The position numbers and the translations under genes were made by a program. From Staphylococcus cornubiensis (GTDB lineage Bacteria > Bacillota > Bacilli > Staphylococcales > Staphylococcaceae): a DNA stretch of 64,000 nucleotides. The stretch spans positions 248,001-312,000 of the forward strand of contig NZ_FXUZ01000002.1 in NCBI RefSeq assembly GCF_900183575.1, in the 5' to 3' direction. The notes beneath the pieces were generated by a model, which worked only from the letters and a program-made list of their open reading frames with translations, ran no database searches and was not told where the DNA came from. Shown here one piece after another: positions 41,101-49,348 of the stretch. The first letter of the stretch is position 1; each line of letters opens with the position of its first letter.

Positions 41101-42147
41101 GATGCCTATTTGAATGGTGTCGTATATCACGGAGCACAACTTGCTTATCCTAATGTAGATTTATTTGATTTCAATTTCAAATGGGAGAAAGTAAGAGAGA
41201 AATGGAAAGCTTTAGGTGAGTTCAACACAAACCAAAAGACGAGAGAACTGTTCTTTTTCAAAAAGCTCGAAAAAATGGAAGTAAGCCAAGGTGAACGGCT
41301 TATTTCGAAAATCAAGCTAGATATGAATCACTTTAAAATCAATTACTCTAAAAAGTTAGCAAATACAACGCAACAATTTTATAACCAAATGCCAGAATCA
41401 CCTAAAATAGCCGAAATAAAGTATGAATCCCCAAAAAGTGCAGATGCTGTATATACGAGTCTCAAACCACATCAAACATTTGTCGTTGCAATCAAAACAG
41501 CGACTAAAAAAGGCAAAGTGAAAATGCAATATCAAATGATTGATCATTATGTATTTGATTTTTATAAATTTACAAATGGTAATGAAAAAGAGCTCGCATT
41601 ATACTTAGCGCGACGTGAGAATAAAAATGAGGTATTAGATGCCCAAATTGTATATAAACTTAACAAAGGTGACTTGTTGTATTTGAATAACCATCCTTGT
41701 TATTTGGTTTCAAGCAATGAAGTGATTAATGCAAAGCAGTTCGAGTTAACTGTTGAGGAACAACTTTCGTTATACAAGGCGATGAACAATAAAGAGACAA
41801 GTGTTGAAAAGTTAATCAAAACATATGAAGTTATAGCTGAAAAGGTAATCAATGAATATCGCCATTATTTAGATAGTGAGTTAAAAGAGGAAAGAGTTCG
41901 GACGCTTTTTTCAGGATCTCATCAAACACATGAAGACTTTATAGAAACATTAGATGAATTATTTAAAGTCGTTACAGCATCGGCTGCAAGATCAGAAAAA
42001 ATCGGAAGTCGAAAAAGTGGTCTGGGGAATCGTGCATTTTTAGGCAAAGAGAAAGACGTTAAAATTGCATATACTTCAATTTCAGGATTGAAAACAACGA
42101 AGCCTAAATCATTGTTTAAATTAGCGGAGTCTAGAAATGAGCTTTAG
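38116..42147 (+). CDS. cas9: CRISPR-associated endonuclease Cas9, type II-A
   Basis: A 1343-residue Cas9 if it starts at the TTG at 38116, which has GGGGG at good spacing and yields MVHQPYILSLDIGTGSVGYA, matching the usual Cas9 N-terminus. An in-frame ATG at 38101 would add five residues but has no ribosome site. RuvC-I has D11. The arginine-rich bridge helix (RRQFRTTRRRNNRRIKRLG) is at about residues 50-70. RuvC-II is IIMEFATEDQQKG (E773). HNH is YYEVDHIIPRSFIKDDSIDN (H862). RuvC-III is NDAHHAIDAYLNGVV (H993, D996). All catalytic residues are present. Size and layout resemble SpCas9, not the short S. aureus type. The C-terminal PAM-reading region lacks the R-K-R of SpCas9. It overlaps cas1 by 11 bases. 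Confidence 0.97.
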   Translation: MVHQPYILSLDIGTGSVGYACMDKTFNILKYYNKDAIGVYLFDGAQTAQERRQFRTTRRRNNRRIKRLGLLQEILAPLVQNPNFYQFQRQFTWKNDNMDFKNKSLSEVLRFLGYSPKKYPTIYHVQKALLLEDKKFDAELIYIALYHLVKYRGHFLFNHLNIDNLNNNESMDDFVELVELYESINHISLNLDYEKIKAIYEILQDNEMTKNDREKAIVKIEKALKHFSKMLLGLKFKEGDLFNQADNAEELKEAKQSHSFADNYEENLTPFLTVEQLELIESANKIYLSFTLQDILKWDKSTDDSNDNKSMAISKVVAYDKFKNELKQVKDIVYKADPTKVQFKKIFVSSKESLKQYEAKPKKENLSKLCLFDQYLIRPKAQYKILIDELKKIIPQESPLYFEAENDTLLKVLNTTDNASIPMQINLYEAETILRNQQKYHAEITDEMIEKVLSLIQFRIPYYVGPLVNDQTTAKFGWMERKSNEPIKPWNFDEVVDRSKSATQFIRRMTNKCTYLMNEDVLPKNSLLYQEMEVLNEINSIQIRQQTDSKSRKYRLTPKIKLFAVEHIFKKYKTVSHSKFLEIMLNSNHRESFMNHGEKLSIFGTQDDKKFVSKLSSYQDMTKIFGNIDGKRAQIEEIILWITIFEDKKILVQKLKENYPELTSQQINQLKKLNYSGWGRLSERLLTHEYHGHSIIELLRNSDENFMEIITNDVYDFQSFIKEENQVRSNKIQYQDIADLATSPALKKGIWSTIKLVRELTSIFGEPEKIIMEFATEDQQKGKKQKSRKQLWDDNIKKNKLKSVDEYKHIIDVSNKLSNEQLQQEKLWLYLSQNGKCMYSGQSIDLDALLSPNATKYYEVDHIIPRSFIKDDSIDNKVLVIKAMNQTKGDQVPLQFIQRPYERIAYWKSLNKAGLISDSKLHKLMKPEFTAMDKEGFIQRQLVETRQISVHVRDFLKEEYPNTKVIPMKAKMVSEFRKKFDIPKIRQMNDAHHAIDAYLNGVVYHGAQLAYPNVDLFDFNFKWEKVREKWKALGEFNTNQKTRELFFFKKLEKMEVSQGERLISKIKLDMNHFKINYSKKLANTTQQFYNQMPESPKIAEIKYESPKSADAVYTSLKPHQTFVVAIKTATKKGKVKMQYQMIDHYVFDFYKFTNGNEKELALYLARRENKNEVLDAQIVYKLNKGDLLYLNNHPCYLVSSNEVINAKQFELTVEEQLSLYKAMNNKETSVEKLIKTYEVIAEKVINEYRHYLDSELKEERVRTLFSGSHQTHEDFIETLDELFKVVTASAARSEKIGSRKSGLGNRAFLGKEKDVKIAYTSISGLKTTKPKSLFKLAESRNEL

Positions 42148-43012
42148 AACGGTAATCATAACAAAAGAATCGAAATTGTCACTCCGAATGAATCAATTGA
42201 TTGTTAAAAATGAAAATTTAAGTCGAATTCCATTAAATGAAATCTTGTGTCTAGTTATTGAGCATCCTAATGTTTCAATGACTGGGCATCTCATGAATGC
42301 GTTAAGTGATCGAAAGATTGTAACCATTTTATGCAATACAAAGCATTTGCCGAATTCTCTTTTGTTACCACTATTTGGTCATCATAGACAAGCGAGGCAC
42401 ATTCAAAAACAAATCAACTGGCAAAATGATCGTAAAGCAGGACTTTGGCAGTTATTGATTAAACATAAAATACTGAACCAAAAACAAGTTGTTCAAGAAT
42501 GCTTTAAAGAAAGTAATACAGGATTATTTGACACGTTCGCGAATAGTGTAGCATTAGATGATAGTACCAATCGTGAAGGACATGCGGCAAAAGTTTATTT
42601 TAATATCATTTTAGATAGTGGTCATGCTAGAGGTGATGATAGCGCTCAAAATGCAGCTATGGATTATGGTTATCAAGTATTATTAGCGATTGTAGCAAGA
42701 ACGATTGTAAGCAAGGGCTATCTTACCGAATTGGGTATCAAACATCATAATGAATTCAATGTTTATAATTTAGCTTCTGACTTTATGGAGATTTTTAGAC
42801 CAATTATAGATTATTTGGTTTTAAAAAATGTAGCGCAACAATTTGGAACCGATCAAAAAAGAGCAATATTGAACATTTTAAATATAAAGCTAATGATTGA
42901 CAACAGAAGATACTATTTTATGAATGCTGTAGAAATATATGTAGACAGTTTGTTTAAATATTTGTCGACTGGAGATAAAGAAGCTATAAAAATACCAACT
43001 TGGACATATTAA
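42137..43012 (+). CDS. cas1: CRISPR integrase Cas1
   Basis: A 291-residue type II Cas1, MSFRTVIITKESKLSLRMNQ. Metal ligands fit E147 (TNREGHAAKVYF), H204 (KHHNEFNVYNLASDFME) and E218 or D215. With Cas2 it integrates new spacers at the leader end; in type II-A it also needs Cas9 and Csn2. It starts within the last 11 bases of cas9. Confidence 0.97.
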   Translation: MSFRTVIITKESKLSLRMNQLIVKNENLSRIPLNEILCLVIEHPNVSMTGHLMNALSDRKIVTILCNTKHLPNSLLLPLFGHHRQARHIQKQINWQNDRKAGLWQLLIKHKILNQKQVVQECFKESNTGLFDTFANSVALDDSTNREGHAAKVYFNIILDSGHARGDDSAQNAAMDYGYQVLLAIVARTIVSKGYLTELGIKHHNEFNVYNLASDFMEIFRPIIDYLVLKNVAQQFGTDQKRAILNILNIKLMIDNRRYYFMNAVEIYVDSLFKYLSTGDKEAIKIPTWTY

Positions 43013-43067
43013 TTTAACATGAAGTTTTAGAAAGTAAAAAATGATTATTAAGGGGATATGTGTTGAG

Positions 43068-43385
43068 GTGAGATATTTGAGATTAATTTTAATGTTCGAC
43101 TTACCAGTAGAGACATCGAGTGAAAGACGGGCATATCGACAATTTGTTAAATTTTTAACGAATGAAGGATATGTGAGACTACAGTATTCTGTATATTGTA
43201 AGTTAATATTTAACAGTTCCACATTGAATCATCAAATGACTAAATTAAAAAGTATAGTCCCTTCAAATGGTATGGTGCAGACGTTGGTTATAACAGAAAA
43301 TCAATTTTCAAATATGAAATATCTGGTAGGAGCGCCACCAAAAGGGCAGATAGGTTTGAGTTCTGAAAGAGTGATTGAATTATGA
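43068..43385 (+). CDS. cas2: CRISPR-associated protein Cas2
   Basis: A 105-residue Cas2 from the GTG at 43068: MRYLRLILMFDLPVETSSER. The beta-1 strand with the conserved aspartate (MFDLPVE) and the block AYRQFVKFLTNEGYVRLQYS match Cas2. Other starts are possible: an ATG at 43041 with no site, or a TTG at 43077 with GAGGTGA upstream. Cas2 dimers bridge Cas1 dimers in the integration complex. It overlaps csn2 by four bases (ATGA). Confidence 0.93.
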   Translation: MRYLRLILMFDLPVETSSERRAYRQFVKFLTNEGYVRLQYSVYCKLIFNSSTLNHQMTKLKSIVPSNGMVQTLVITENQFSNMKYLVGAPPKGQIGLSSERVIEL

Positions 43386-44230
43386 AAATTGCGAGTCATA
43401 CTACAGAAGTTCTTGAAATTAAAGAAAGAAGTACAAATATTATAACTTTTGAAGATACTAATCTATGTGAAGCCTTTATACAAAACTTTACGGATTATAT
43501 GATGAATAAGGCTATTGAAGATAGTCAGTTTGCACACTTTATATCAGACGACTATGAGACGATGAGCCCGAAAAACTTTAATCCGATTATTTTAAATTGC
43601 GGAGACACAAATTTATTAGGTCAAAAATTGATAGAAGAAAAAGTGTATCAACGTTTTGAAGAGCAAATTATTAATTATGAAAAAGCGAATCACTCATTTT
43701 TAAAGTTTGAACAAAGTCTAATTGATTTAAAAAATACGCTAGGTATATACGATGATGACTATCAAATAGAATTGCAACCATCGATTTTTAAGTTGAGAAG
43801 ATTGCTAAAATTGTTTGGAATAGATTTTCATAATGAGCTTGAGGATTTAAACGAAATAAATAAAAGAAAAGTATTCATTGATCTGCTCATTCACTCAACA
43901 AAAGAAAACATTTTGATTGTATTATTTCCGGAGTCTTACCTCGGTATTCACGATATTAAAGTATTTATGCAACTTTTAAAGAAGTATCATTTCACAACGA
44001 TCGTTTTCACCAATCATCCTTCTATCATCATAAATGAAGAAAACATATTTCTTTGTAAAAGTAATAAAGCGTGTCATGACATAGAAAAAATAAAGGAAGA
44101 ATTATCGTTATTAATTCCAGAAGAAATGGTAAGTCATCAATTGACTAATATGATTGCATATCACGAATTTTTAGGTGAAAACCTTTCTGAGTTTGAAAGA
44201 TATTTTAAGTTTATAAACCATTACAATTAA
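43382..44230 (+). CDS. csn2: type II-A adaptation protein Csn2
   Basis: A 282-residue Csn2-like protein, MKIASHTTEVLEIKERSTNI, identified by position after cas2 and by features: ITFEDTNLCEAFIQNF, and ENILIVLFPESYLGIHDIKV then YHFTTIVFTNHP, which resemble the degenerate Walker-like core of Csn2. Csn2 forms a tetrameric ring around DNA ends during spacer acquisition. The length lies between the short (~220) and long (~320-350) groups best known from streptococci. Translation is coupled to cas2. Confidence 0.85.
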   Translation: MKIASHTTEVLEIKERSTNIITFEDTNLCEAFIQNFTDYMMNKAIEDSQFAHFISDDYETMSPKNFNPIILNCGDTNLLGQKLIEEKVYQRFEEQIINYEKANHSFLKFEQSLIDLKNTLGIYDDDYQIELQPSIFKLRRLLKLFGIDFHNELEDLNEINKRKVFIDLLIHSTKENILIVLFPESYLGIHDIKVFMQLLKKYHFTTIVFTNHPSIIINEENIFLCKSNKACHDIEKIKEELSLLIPEEMVSHQLTNMIAYHEFLGENLSEFERYFKFINHYN

Positions 44231-44389
44231 GTTATACTTAATTCAATGATTGACGAGTAAGTAATGACTATGTGACTTACTTTGTGATTGAGTAGGATAA
44301 CACTATTCCTCGTTTTTAATGTTTTACTTCTTTCAATAGTGTTAAGCCTCAACTTTCTCTAGAATACAGTTAAGAATTTTGAGATTTGA
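44231..44389 (+). promoter_or_regulatory. CRISPR leader
   Basis: This AT-rich 159-base leader lies between csn2 and the first repeat. The junction reads GATTTGAG-TTTTAG, so it contains ATTTGAG (44384-44390), the leader-anchoring motif described in streptococcal type II-A systems, sharing its last G with the repeat. At 44321-44334 is GTTTTACTTCTTTC, the exact reverse complement of the last 14 bases of the repeat. AACACTATT (44299-44307) pairs with AATAGTGTT (44335-44343). No clear array promoter was found. Confidence 0.75.
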
Positions 44390-45476
44390 GTTTTAGCACT
44401 ATGTTTATTTAGAAAGAAGTAAAACATCACTACCCAAGTCAATGATATCTTCTTCGTTTTAGCACTATGTTTATTTAGAAAGAAGTAAAACCGCAGCAGG
44501 TGCCTTGATTGACGCGGTGACGTTTTAGTACTATGTTTATTTAGAAAGAAGTAAAACAAAAATTAAAAGTGATACGTGGAAAAAAAGAGTTTTAGTACTA
44601 TGTTTATTTAGAAAGAAGTAAAACCGACACACGCTCATATCTACAAGTTGAAGGGTTTTAGCACTATGTTTATTTAGAAAGAAGTAAAACTATTTTCTGC
44701 CTTTTAACAAGACGTGTGTGTTTTAGCACTATGTTTATTTAGAAAGAAGTAAAACGTGGAAGTAGAGCACCTTATAACCTGAAAGTTTTAGCACTATGTT
44801 TATTTAGAAAGAAGTAAAACAGAGCGTCTGATAGCGTGAGGCAGGGTTAAGTTTTAGCACTATGTTTATTTAGAAAGAAGTAAAACTCTTACGAACGTCT
44901 GTCGACTTACGAATAGTTTTAGCACTATGTTTATTTAGAAAGAAGTAAAACGATAAAGCTATAAGTTACTTGAAAAGTAAGTTTTAGCACTATGTTTATT
45001 TAGAAAGAAGTAAAACAAATTCGCCAGTTTAAAGGGTCGCACGAATGTTTTAGCACTATGTTTATTTAGAAAGAAGTAAAACGAATATGTAGTTTGTCCA
45101 ATTAGACCATAAGTTTTAGCACTACGTTTATTTAGAAAGAAGTAAAACTCATTCTCCATCGCGTGAGTTTATGCAATTGTTTTAGCACTACGTTTATTTA
45201 GAAAGAAGTAAAACAAATACAATGGTATACCATGAGTTAGTATCGTTTTAGCACTATGTTTATTTAGAAGAAAGTAAAACATTTGTTTCTGAATTCTTTT
45301 CTTTCTTATGTTTTAGCACTATGTTTATTTAGAAGAAAGTAAAACGGTAAAGGAGAAGAAATAACTAAGTTACTGTTTTAGGACTATGTTTATTTAGAAA
45401 GAAGTAAAACAGAAGTATTAATCAATGCGCGTGACGAGTAGTTTTAGCACTATGTTTATTTAGTAAGTATGACACC
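44390..45476 (+). CRISPR. type II-A CRISPR array, 17 repeats, 16 spacers
   Basis: The 36-base repeat starts GTTTTAGCACTATG and ends AGAAAGAAGTAAAAC. Repeats begin at 44390, 44456, 44522, 44589, 44655, 44720, 44785, 44851, 44916, 44981, 45047, 45113, 45179, 45245, 45310, 45375 and 45441. Spacers are 29-31 bases and all different. Variants: repeats 3 and 4 have GTACT for GCACT; 12 and 13 have ACTACG; 14 and 15 have AGAAGAAAG; 16 has AGGACT. The last repeat is degenerate in its final ~14 bases, marking the leader-distal end. Spacer targets were not identified. Confidence 0.98.
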
Positions 45477-45510
45477 CCACTTTTAAATCAAATACGAACT
45501 ACATTTATTT

Positions 45511-45557
45511 GCCTCACTATGTTTTCGCCTCAAAAAAGGTATGGTGGGGGCTTTTTT
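45511..45557 (+). terminator. terminator of the CRISPR precursor RNA
   Basis: GCCTCACTAT (45511-45520) pairs, with G-T pairs and a bulge, with ATGGTGGGGGC (45541-45551), followed by six T. It lies 35 bases after the last repeat. Confidence 0.75.
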
Positions 45558-45651
45558 ATTCATTCGAAATGTCCACTACCCTTGCTTCTCCACCTCCATG
45601 TTATAATAGCCACAAATGCTCATAAAACTCAAAAGAAGGTAGGGGAAATCT

Positions 45652-46662
45652 ATGGAAGCAATTATTGCACGACAACCGTTCCAATTATCAGAGGGACAAC
45701 AGTTTGAAAAGGTTACGCGTGATATGCCGACACCAAAGGGACACGATGTTTTAGTGAAAGTCCATGTGACAGGCGTGAACCCGGTCGATACGAAAACACG
45801 TCAAGCACCTCTCAATGGGAATACACGTATACTTGGCTTTGATGCAGCTGGCGTGGTCGAAGCGGTTGGTGATGCGGTTACGGATTTCAAACCTGGTGAC
45901 CGTGTGTACTATTCTGGCTCCAATCAACGTGAGGGTTCCAATCAAACGTATCAGCTTGTAAATGAAAATTATATGGCGCATATGCCAGAAAAATTGTCCT
46001 TTACAGAAGCGGCGGCGTTACCATTAACTGCGATTACCGCTTATGAAACATTGTTCGATGTATTCGGTATTGCGTCAGAACCCCAGAAAAATCAAGGCAA
46101 AACGTTGTTAATCATTAACGGTGCAGGTGGTGTTGGCAGTATTGCGACACAAATTGCGAAAGCGTATGGCCTTACCGTCATTACGACAGCATCTCGACCA
46201 GAAACGATTGCTTGGTCTGAAAAAATGGGGGCTGACGTGGTGTTGAATCATAAAGAAAACTTAGCTGAACAATTTGATGCCCAAAACTTAGCATGTCCAG
46301 ATTATATTTTCTGTACATACGATACGGACCATTATTACGATGTGATGATCGACTTAATTCAGCCAAGAGGTCATATCGCAACGATTGTGGCTTTTAAACA
46401 GGATCAAGATTTGAATGCTTTGAAACAAAAAAGTATTACGTTTACACATGAATTTATGTTTGCCCGCGCGATACATGGTGTGGATGAATACATGTACCGT
46501 CAATATTTAGAAGATGTAACGGCTAAAGTTAACGCCGGTCAATATCAAACGACTTTAAATTCAGTGATGAAAGGTTTGACACCTGAAAATGTTTTTAAAG
46601 CACATGAAATGATGGAAGAGCAATCACATATCGGTAAGCTGGTCATCGAAATAGTTGAATAA
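45652..46662 (+). CDS. zinc-type alcohol dehydrogenase-like / quinone oxidoreductase
   Basis: A 336-residue MDR-superfamily protein, [20 protein letters not shown]. The N-terminal GroES-like domain ([27 protein letters not shown]) lacks the cysteine ligands of true zinc enzymes. The Rossmann domain has [18 protein letters not shown] for NADP(H). It belongs to the zinc-binding-alcohol-dehydrogenase-like / quinone oxidoreductase group despite the zinc label. The substrate is unknown. AGGGGA precedes the ATG. Confidence 0.9.
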   Translation: MEAIIARQPFQLSEGQQFEKVTRDMPTPKGHDVLVKVHVTGVNPVDTKTRQAPLNGNTRILGFDAAGVVEAVGDAVTDFKPGDRVYYSGSNQREGSNQTYQLVNENYMAHMPEKLSFTEAAALPLTAITAYETLFDVFGIASEPQKNQGKTLLIINGAGGVGSIATQIAKAYGLTVITTASRPETIAWSEKMGADVVLNHKENLAEQFDAQNLACPDYIFCTYDTDHYYDVMIDLIQPRGHIATIVAFKQDQDLNALKQKSITFTHEFMFARAIHGVDEYMYRQYLEDVTAKVNAGQYQTTLNSVMKGLTPENVFKAHEMMEEQSHIGKLVIEIVE

Positions 46663-46718
46663 ATTGTGTGAAAGAGGGAATGTGACTGTTAACTAACGAT
46701 TAAGGGGAAGTTAAACTC

Positions 46719-48233
46719 ATGAAACAAAAAGAGAAAAAGAAACATGTGAGTGCCGTCTTTTGGATTTCGCTCTTGTTATGTAGTGTATTCGTTCTAGTCG
46801 GAGCAATTTTTCCGTCACAAATGGAACAAAAGACGCAAGCGATTACAGCATGGATTGGCCAAAATTTCAGTTGGTACTATCTATTATTGTTATTAGCAAT
46901 ATTTCTGATTTGCGTCTATTTACTTTTCTCCAGATACAGTCAGATTACGCTAGGTGAAGAAGGAGAAGAGCCAGAGTTTTCATTAAAATCTTGGTTTGCG
47001 ATGTTGTTTAGTGCAGGGATGGGGATTGGTTTAGTATTTTGGACAACGGCAGAACCGATTTCACATGCCTATACTGCGACGCCGCTTCATAAGGCAGGTA
47101 CCCAAGCGGCTATTGATGACAGTCTGCAATTCGCCTTTTTCCATTGGGGCATTCATGCATGGGCGGTTTACGCGATTGTTGCACTTGCTTTTGCCTATTT
47201 CAATTTCCATAAAGGTTATCCTGGATTAGTGAGTGCGACATTAACGCCGCTGTTTGGTGAAAAGCGTATGCAAGGTCCACTTGGCAAATTGTTAGACATC
47301 CTTGCGATTATTGCGACTGTTACAGGTGTGTCCGCAACATTAGGCTTTGGTGCACTACAAATTAGTGAAGGATTAAATTTCTTGTTTAAAGTTCCGGCAA
47401 ACTTCACGACACAAATCATCATTGTCATTGTTGCTACAGCACTATTTACATGGTCGACATGGTCTGGCATAAGTAAAGGGATTAAAACATTAAGTAATAT
47501 CAATATGTTACTTGCCTTTGTCGTGCTTGCTGTTGTATTTATCATTGGGCCTACGCTTTACATATTAAACATGTTTACGAATAGTTTAGGGAATTACATT
47601 GCGCACTTTTTCGACATGAGCTTACGTTTAACAATCAATAACCCGGAAAAAACGCAATGGATCCAAAACTGGACCGTCTTCTATTGGGCATGGTGGATTT
47701 CATGGGCGCCATTTGTTGGTATTTTCATTGCGCGTGTGTCAAGAGGACGTACGATTAAAGAATTTATTGTCGGTGTATTGTTCGTTCCTTCTATCGTCTG
47801 TTTCATTTTCTTCGCAGTATTTGGTGCGTCAGCCATTTATTTACAAGATCACGGTATTGCCAATATAGCGGGGGAAGCGATGGAAACGGCAACATTTGCG
47901 ACGTTGGAACATTATCCACTAGGGTTCTTGATGAGTATTGTCACATTAGTTGTTGTCATGATTTTCTTCGTGACATCAGCAGACTCAGCAACTTATGTTC
48001 TCGGTATGCTTAGTACGAATGGTGACAATCATCCTGGCAGCTGGGTGAAAGTCAGTTGGGGGATTATGCTCGCACTTTTCGCACTGATTATGTTACTGAC
48101 AGGTGGAACGCAAGCGATTCAAAACTTGTTAATTATTGCAGCGTTGCCATTCTCCTTTATAATTATTTTTATGGTCTGGTCATTATTCAAAGCACTTGCT
48201 GCAGAACGGCCGAGACTGTCCAAAAGAAAATAG
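46719..48233 (+). CDS. opuD: BCCT-family glycine betaine transporter
   Basis: A 504-residue sodium/betaine symporter with 12 TM helices. TM3/TM4 motifs include FSAGMGIGLVFWTTAEPISH, and TM8 carries the betaine box WTVFYWAWWISWAPFVGIFI, with a C-terminal SADSATYVLGML block. It imports osmoprotectants under osmotic stress. GGGGAAG lies before the ATG. In S. aureus the homologue opuD2 likewise sits beside the asp23 cluster (recalled). Confidence 0.94.
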   Translation: MKQKEKKKHVSAVFWISLLLCSVFVLVGAIFPSQMEQKTQAITAWIGQNFSWYYLLLLLAIFLICVYLLFSRYSQITLGEEGEEPEFSLKSWFAMLFSAGMGIGLVFWTTAEPISHAYTATPLHKAGTQAAIDDSLQFAFFHWGIHAWAVYAIVALAFAYFNFHKGYPGLVSATLTPLFGEKRMQGPLGKLLDILAIIATVTGVSATLGFGALQISEGLNFLFKVPANFTTQIIIVIVATALFTWSTWSGISKGIKTLSNINMLLAFVVLAVVFIIGPTLYILNMFTNSLGNYIAHFFDMSLRLTINNPEKTQWIQNWTVFYWAWWISWAPFVGIFIARVSRGRTIKEFIVGVLFVPSIVCFIFFAVFGASAIYLQDHGIANIAGEAMETATFATLEHYPLGFLMSIVTLVVVMIFFVTSADSATYVLGMLSTNGDNHPGSWVKVSWGIMLALFALIMLLTGGTQAIQNLLIIAALPFSFIIIFMVWSLFKALAAERPRLSKRK

Positions 48234-48247
48234 TACTTAAAGATAAA

Positions 48248-48284
48248 GAAGCGAAATGGTTGAGAGGCCGTTTCGCTTTTTTTT
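48248..48284 (+). terminator. terminator of opuD
   Basis: AAGCGAAA (48249-48256) pairs with TTTCGCTT (48271-48278), followed by a T run. An inner GG/CC pair extends it. Confidence 0.88.
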
Positions 48285-48428
48285 AATGATGTACGCTTGT
48301 CATATTGATTTCCTACACCTTATCGTGTTCAACTCTTCCTCAAAGCAAAACATTGTAAATAAAATTGAGTATAAAAAAAGTTAGATAGAAAAAAACAACT
48401 ATTTTTTTAAAAATATGACAAATTTATA

Positions 48429-48453
48429 GTTTTTCTGTCAAAAATAAGGGTAT
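48429..48453 (+). promoter_or_regulatory. sigma-B promoter of amaP-amaF-asp23
   Basis: GTTTTT (48429-48434), 13 bases, GGGTAT (48448-48453). This fits the sigma-B consensus (GTTTAA, 12-15, GGGTAT), and asp23 is the classic sigma-B reporter gene of S. aureus. Confidence 0.85.
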
Positions 48454-48494
48454 ATGCTTATCGTAAGAAGTTGAATAGGAGGTGGCATTTGATT

Positions 48495-49037
48495 ATGACA
48501 CGAATCAAAAATTTCATTCTTGGCTTGTTGATAGTCATTATCGTAGGCTTCTTGTTATTTATGTATATTGATTATCAGCCGATTAAACAATACCAAGATT
48601 ACTTTTACCAGTTTAATTGGTTCGAACCTTTATTAATCGGTCTAGCCGGATTACTCATTCTCATTGGGTTAATTTTATTCTTTAGAGCTTTCAAACCGAC
48701 ATATCGTAAACCAGGGCTCTATAAAGATTATTCAGATGGCCATATTTATATTTCACGTAAATCTATCGAAAATACGGTTTATGACACACTTTCGAAATAT
48801 GATGAGATTCGTCAACCGAATGTGGTATCGAAACTTTACAACAAGAAAAAGAACAGTTTCATTGATATTACAACAGATTTTATCGTGCCATCAGAATCGA
48901 CGAATGTTCCATCACTCGTTGAACAAGTGAGATTAGACATCAAAGAAAGCGTTGAGCGTTTCTCTGAATTGCATGTCAAATCAGTAAAAGTCAATGTCCG
49001 TGACCAGAAGAGAGACAATGGTCCACGAGTCGTGTAA
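48495..49037 (+). CDS. amaP: Asp23 membrane anchor AmaP
   Basis: A 180-residue protein starting MTRIKNFILGLLIVIIVGFL. A TTG six bases upstream (48489) has better spacing to AGGAGGTGG and may be the true start. Two membrane segments at about residues 6-24 and 45-64 form a hairpin, followed by an Asp23-like cytoplasmic domain (FKPTYRKPGLYKDYSDGHIY onward). AmaP anchors Asp23 to the membrane. It lies 12 bases before amaF. Confidence 0.9.
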   Translation: MTRIKNFILGLLIVIIVGFLLFMYIDYQPIKQYQDYFYQFNWFEPLLIGLAGLLILIGLILFFRAFKPTYRKPGLYKDYSDGHIYISRKSIENTVYDTLSKYDEIRQPNVVSKLYNKKKNSFIDITTDFIVPSESTNVPSLVEQVRLDIKESVERFSELHVKSVKVNVRDQKRDNGPRVV

Positions 49038-49049
49038 AGGAGGGGTCCT

Positions 49050-49295
49050 ATGTCTAATGAAAATCAAAACGGTCAAGGTAATCGAGATTCAGTAGAACAA
49101 TTTGCGAAGATATTACAAAATTACAAATGGCGCATCATTGGATTTTTCTTCTTCCTCATCATTGCAATCTTGTTTTTAACACTTGGCTTTTGGAAAACGA
49201 TTTTAATCATCGTCCTATGTTTAATTGGTATTGGTGTGGGGTATATTAAAGACCGTACACAAGATTTCTTAAATTTACTTAATCGGTTAAGCTGA
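49050..49295 (+). CDS. amaF: Asp23-operon membrane protein AmaF (DUF2273)
   Basis: An 81-residue protein, MSNENQNGQGNRDSVEQFAK, with one helical hairpin in the membrane at about residues 28-65 (WRIIGFFFFLIIAILFLTLG, then FWKTILIIVLCLIGIGVG) and a short basic tail. DUF2273 members accompany asp23. AAAGGAGGGG precedes the ATG. Confidence 0.9.
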   Translation: MSNENQNGQGNRDSVEQFAKILQNYKWRIIGFFFFLIIAILFLTLGFWKTILIIVLCLIGIGVGYIKDRTQDFLNLLNRLS

Positions 49296-49348
49296 TTCAA
49301 TAATTCTATAAAAAGAAAATAAAAATAAACAATAAAGGAGTTTTTGAA

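Noticed and set aside
44231-44389. A promoter for the CRISPR array in the leader
   Set aside because: TTGACG at about 44252 and TAGAAT near 44360 exist, but none has a matching partner box at proper spacing, so no call was made.
44359-44559. Minus-strand reading frame with repeated FYFFLNKHSAKT units, and a similar one at 44959-45159
   Set aside because: They are translations of the CRISPR repeats; the ~22-residue periodicity equals repeat plus spacer. Not genes.
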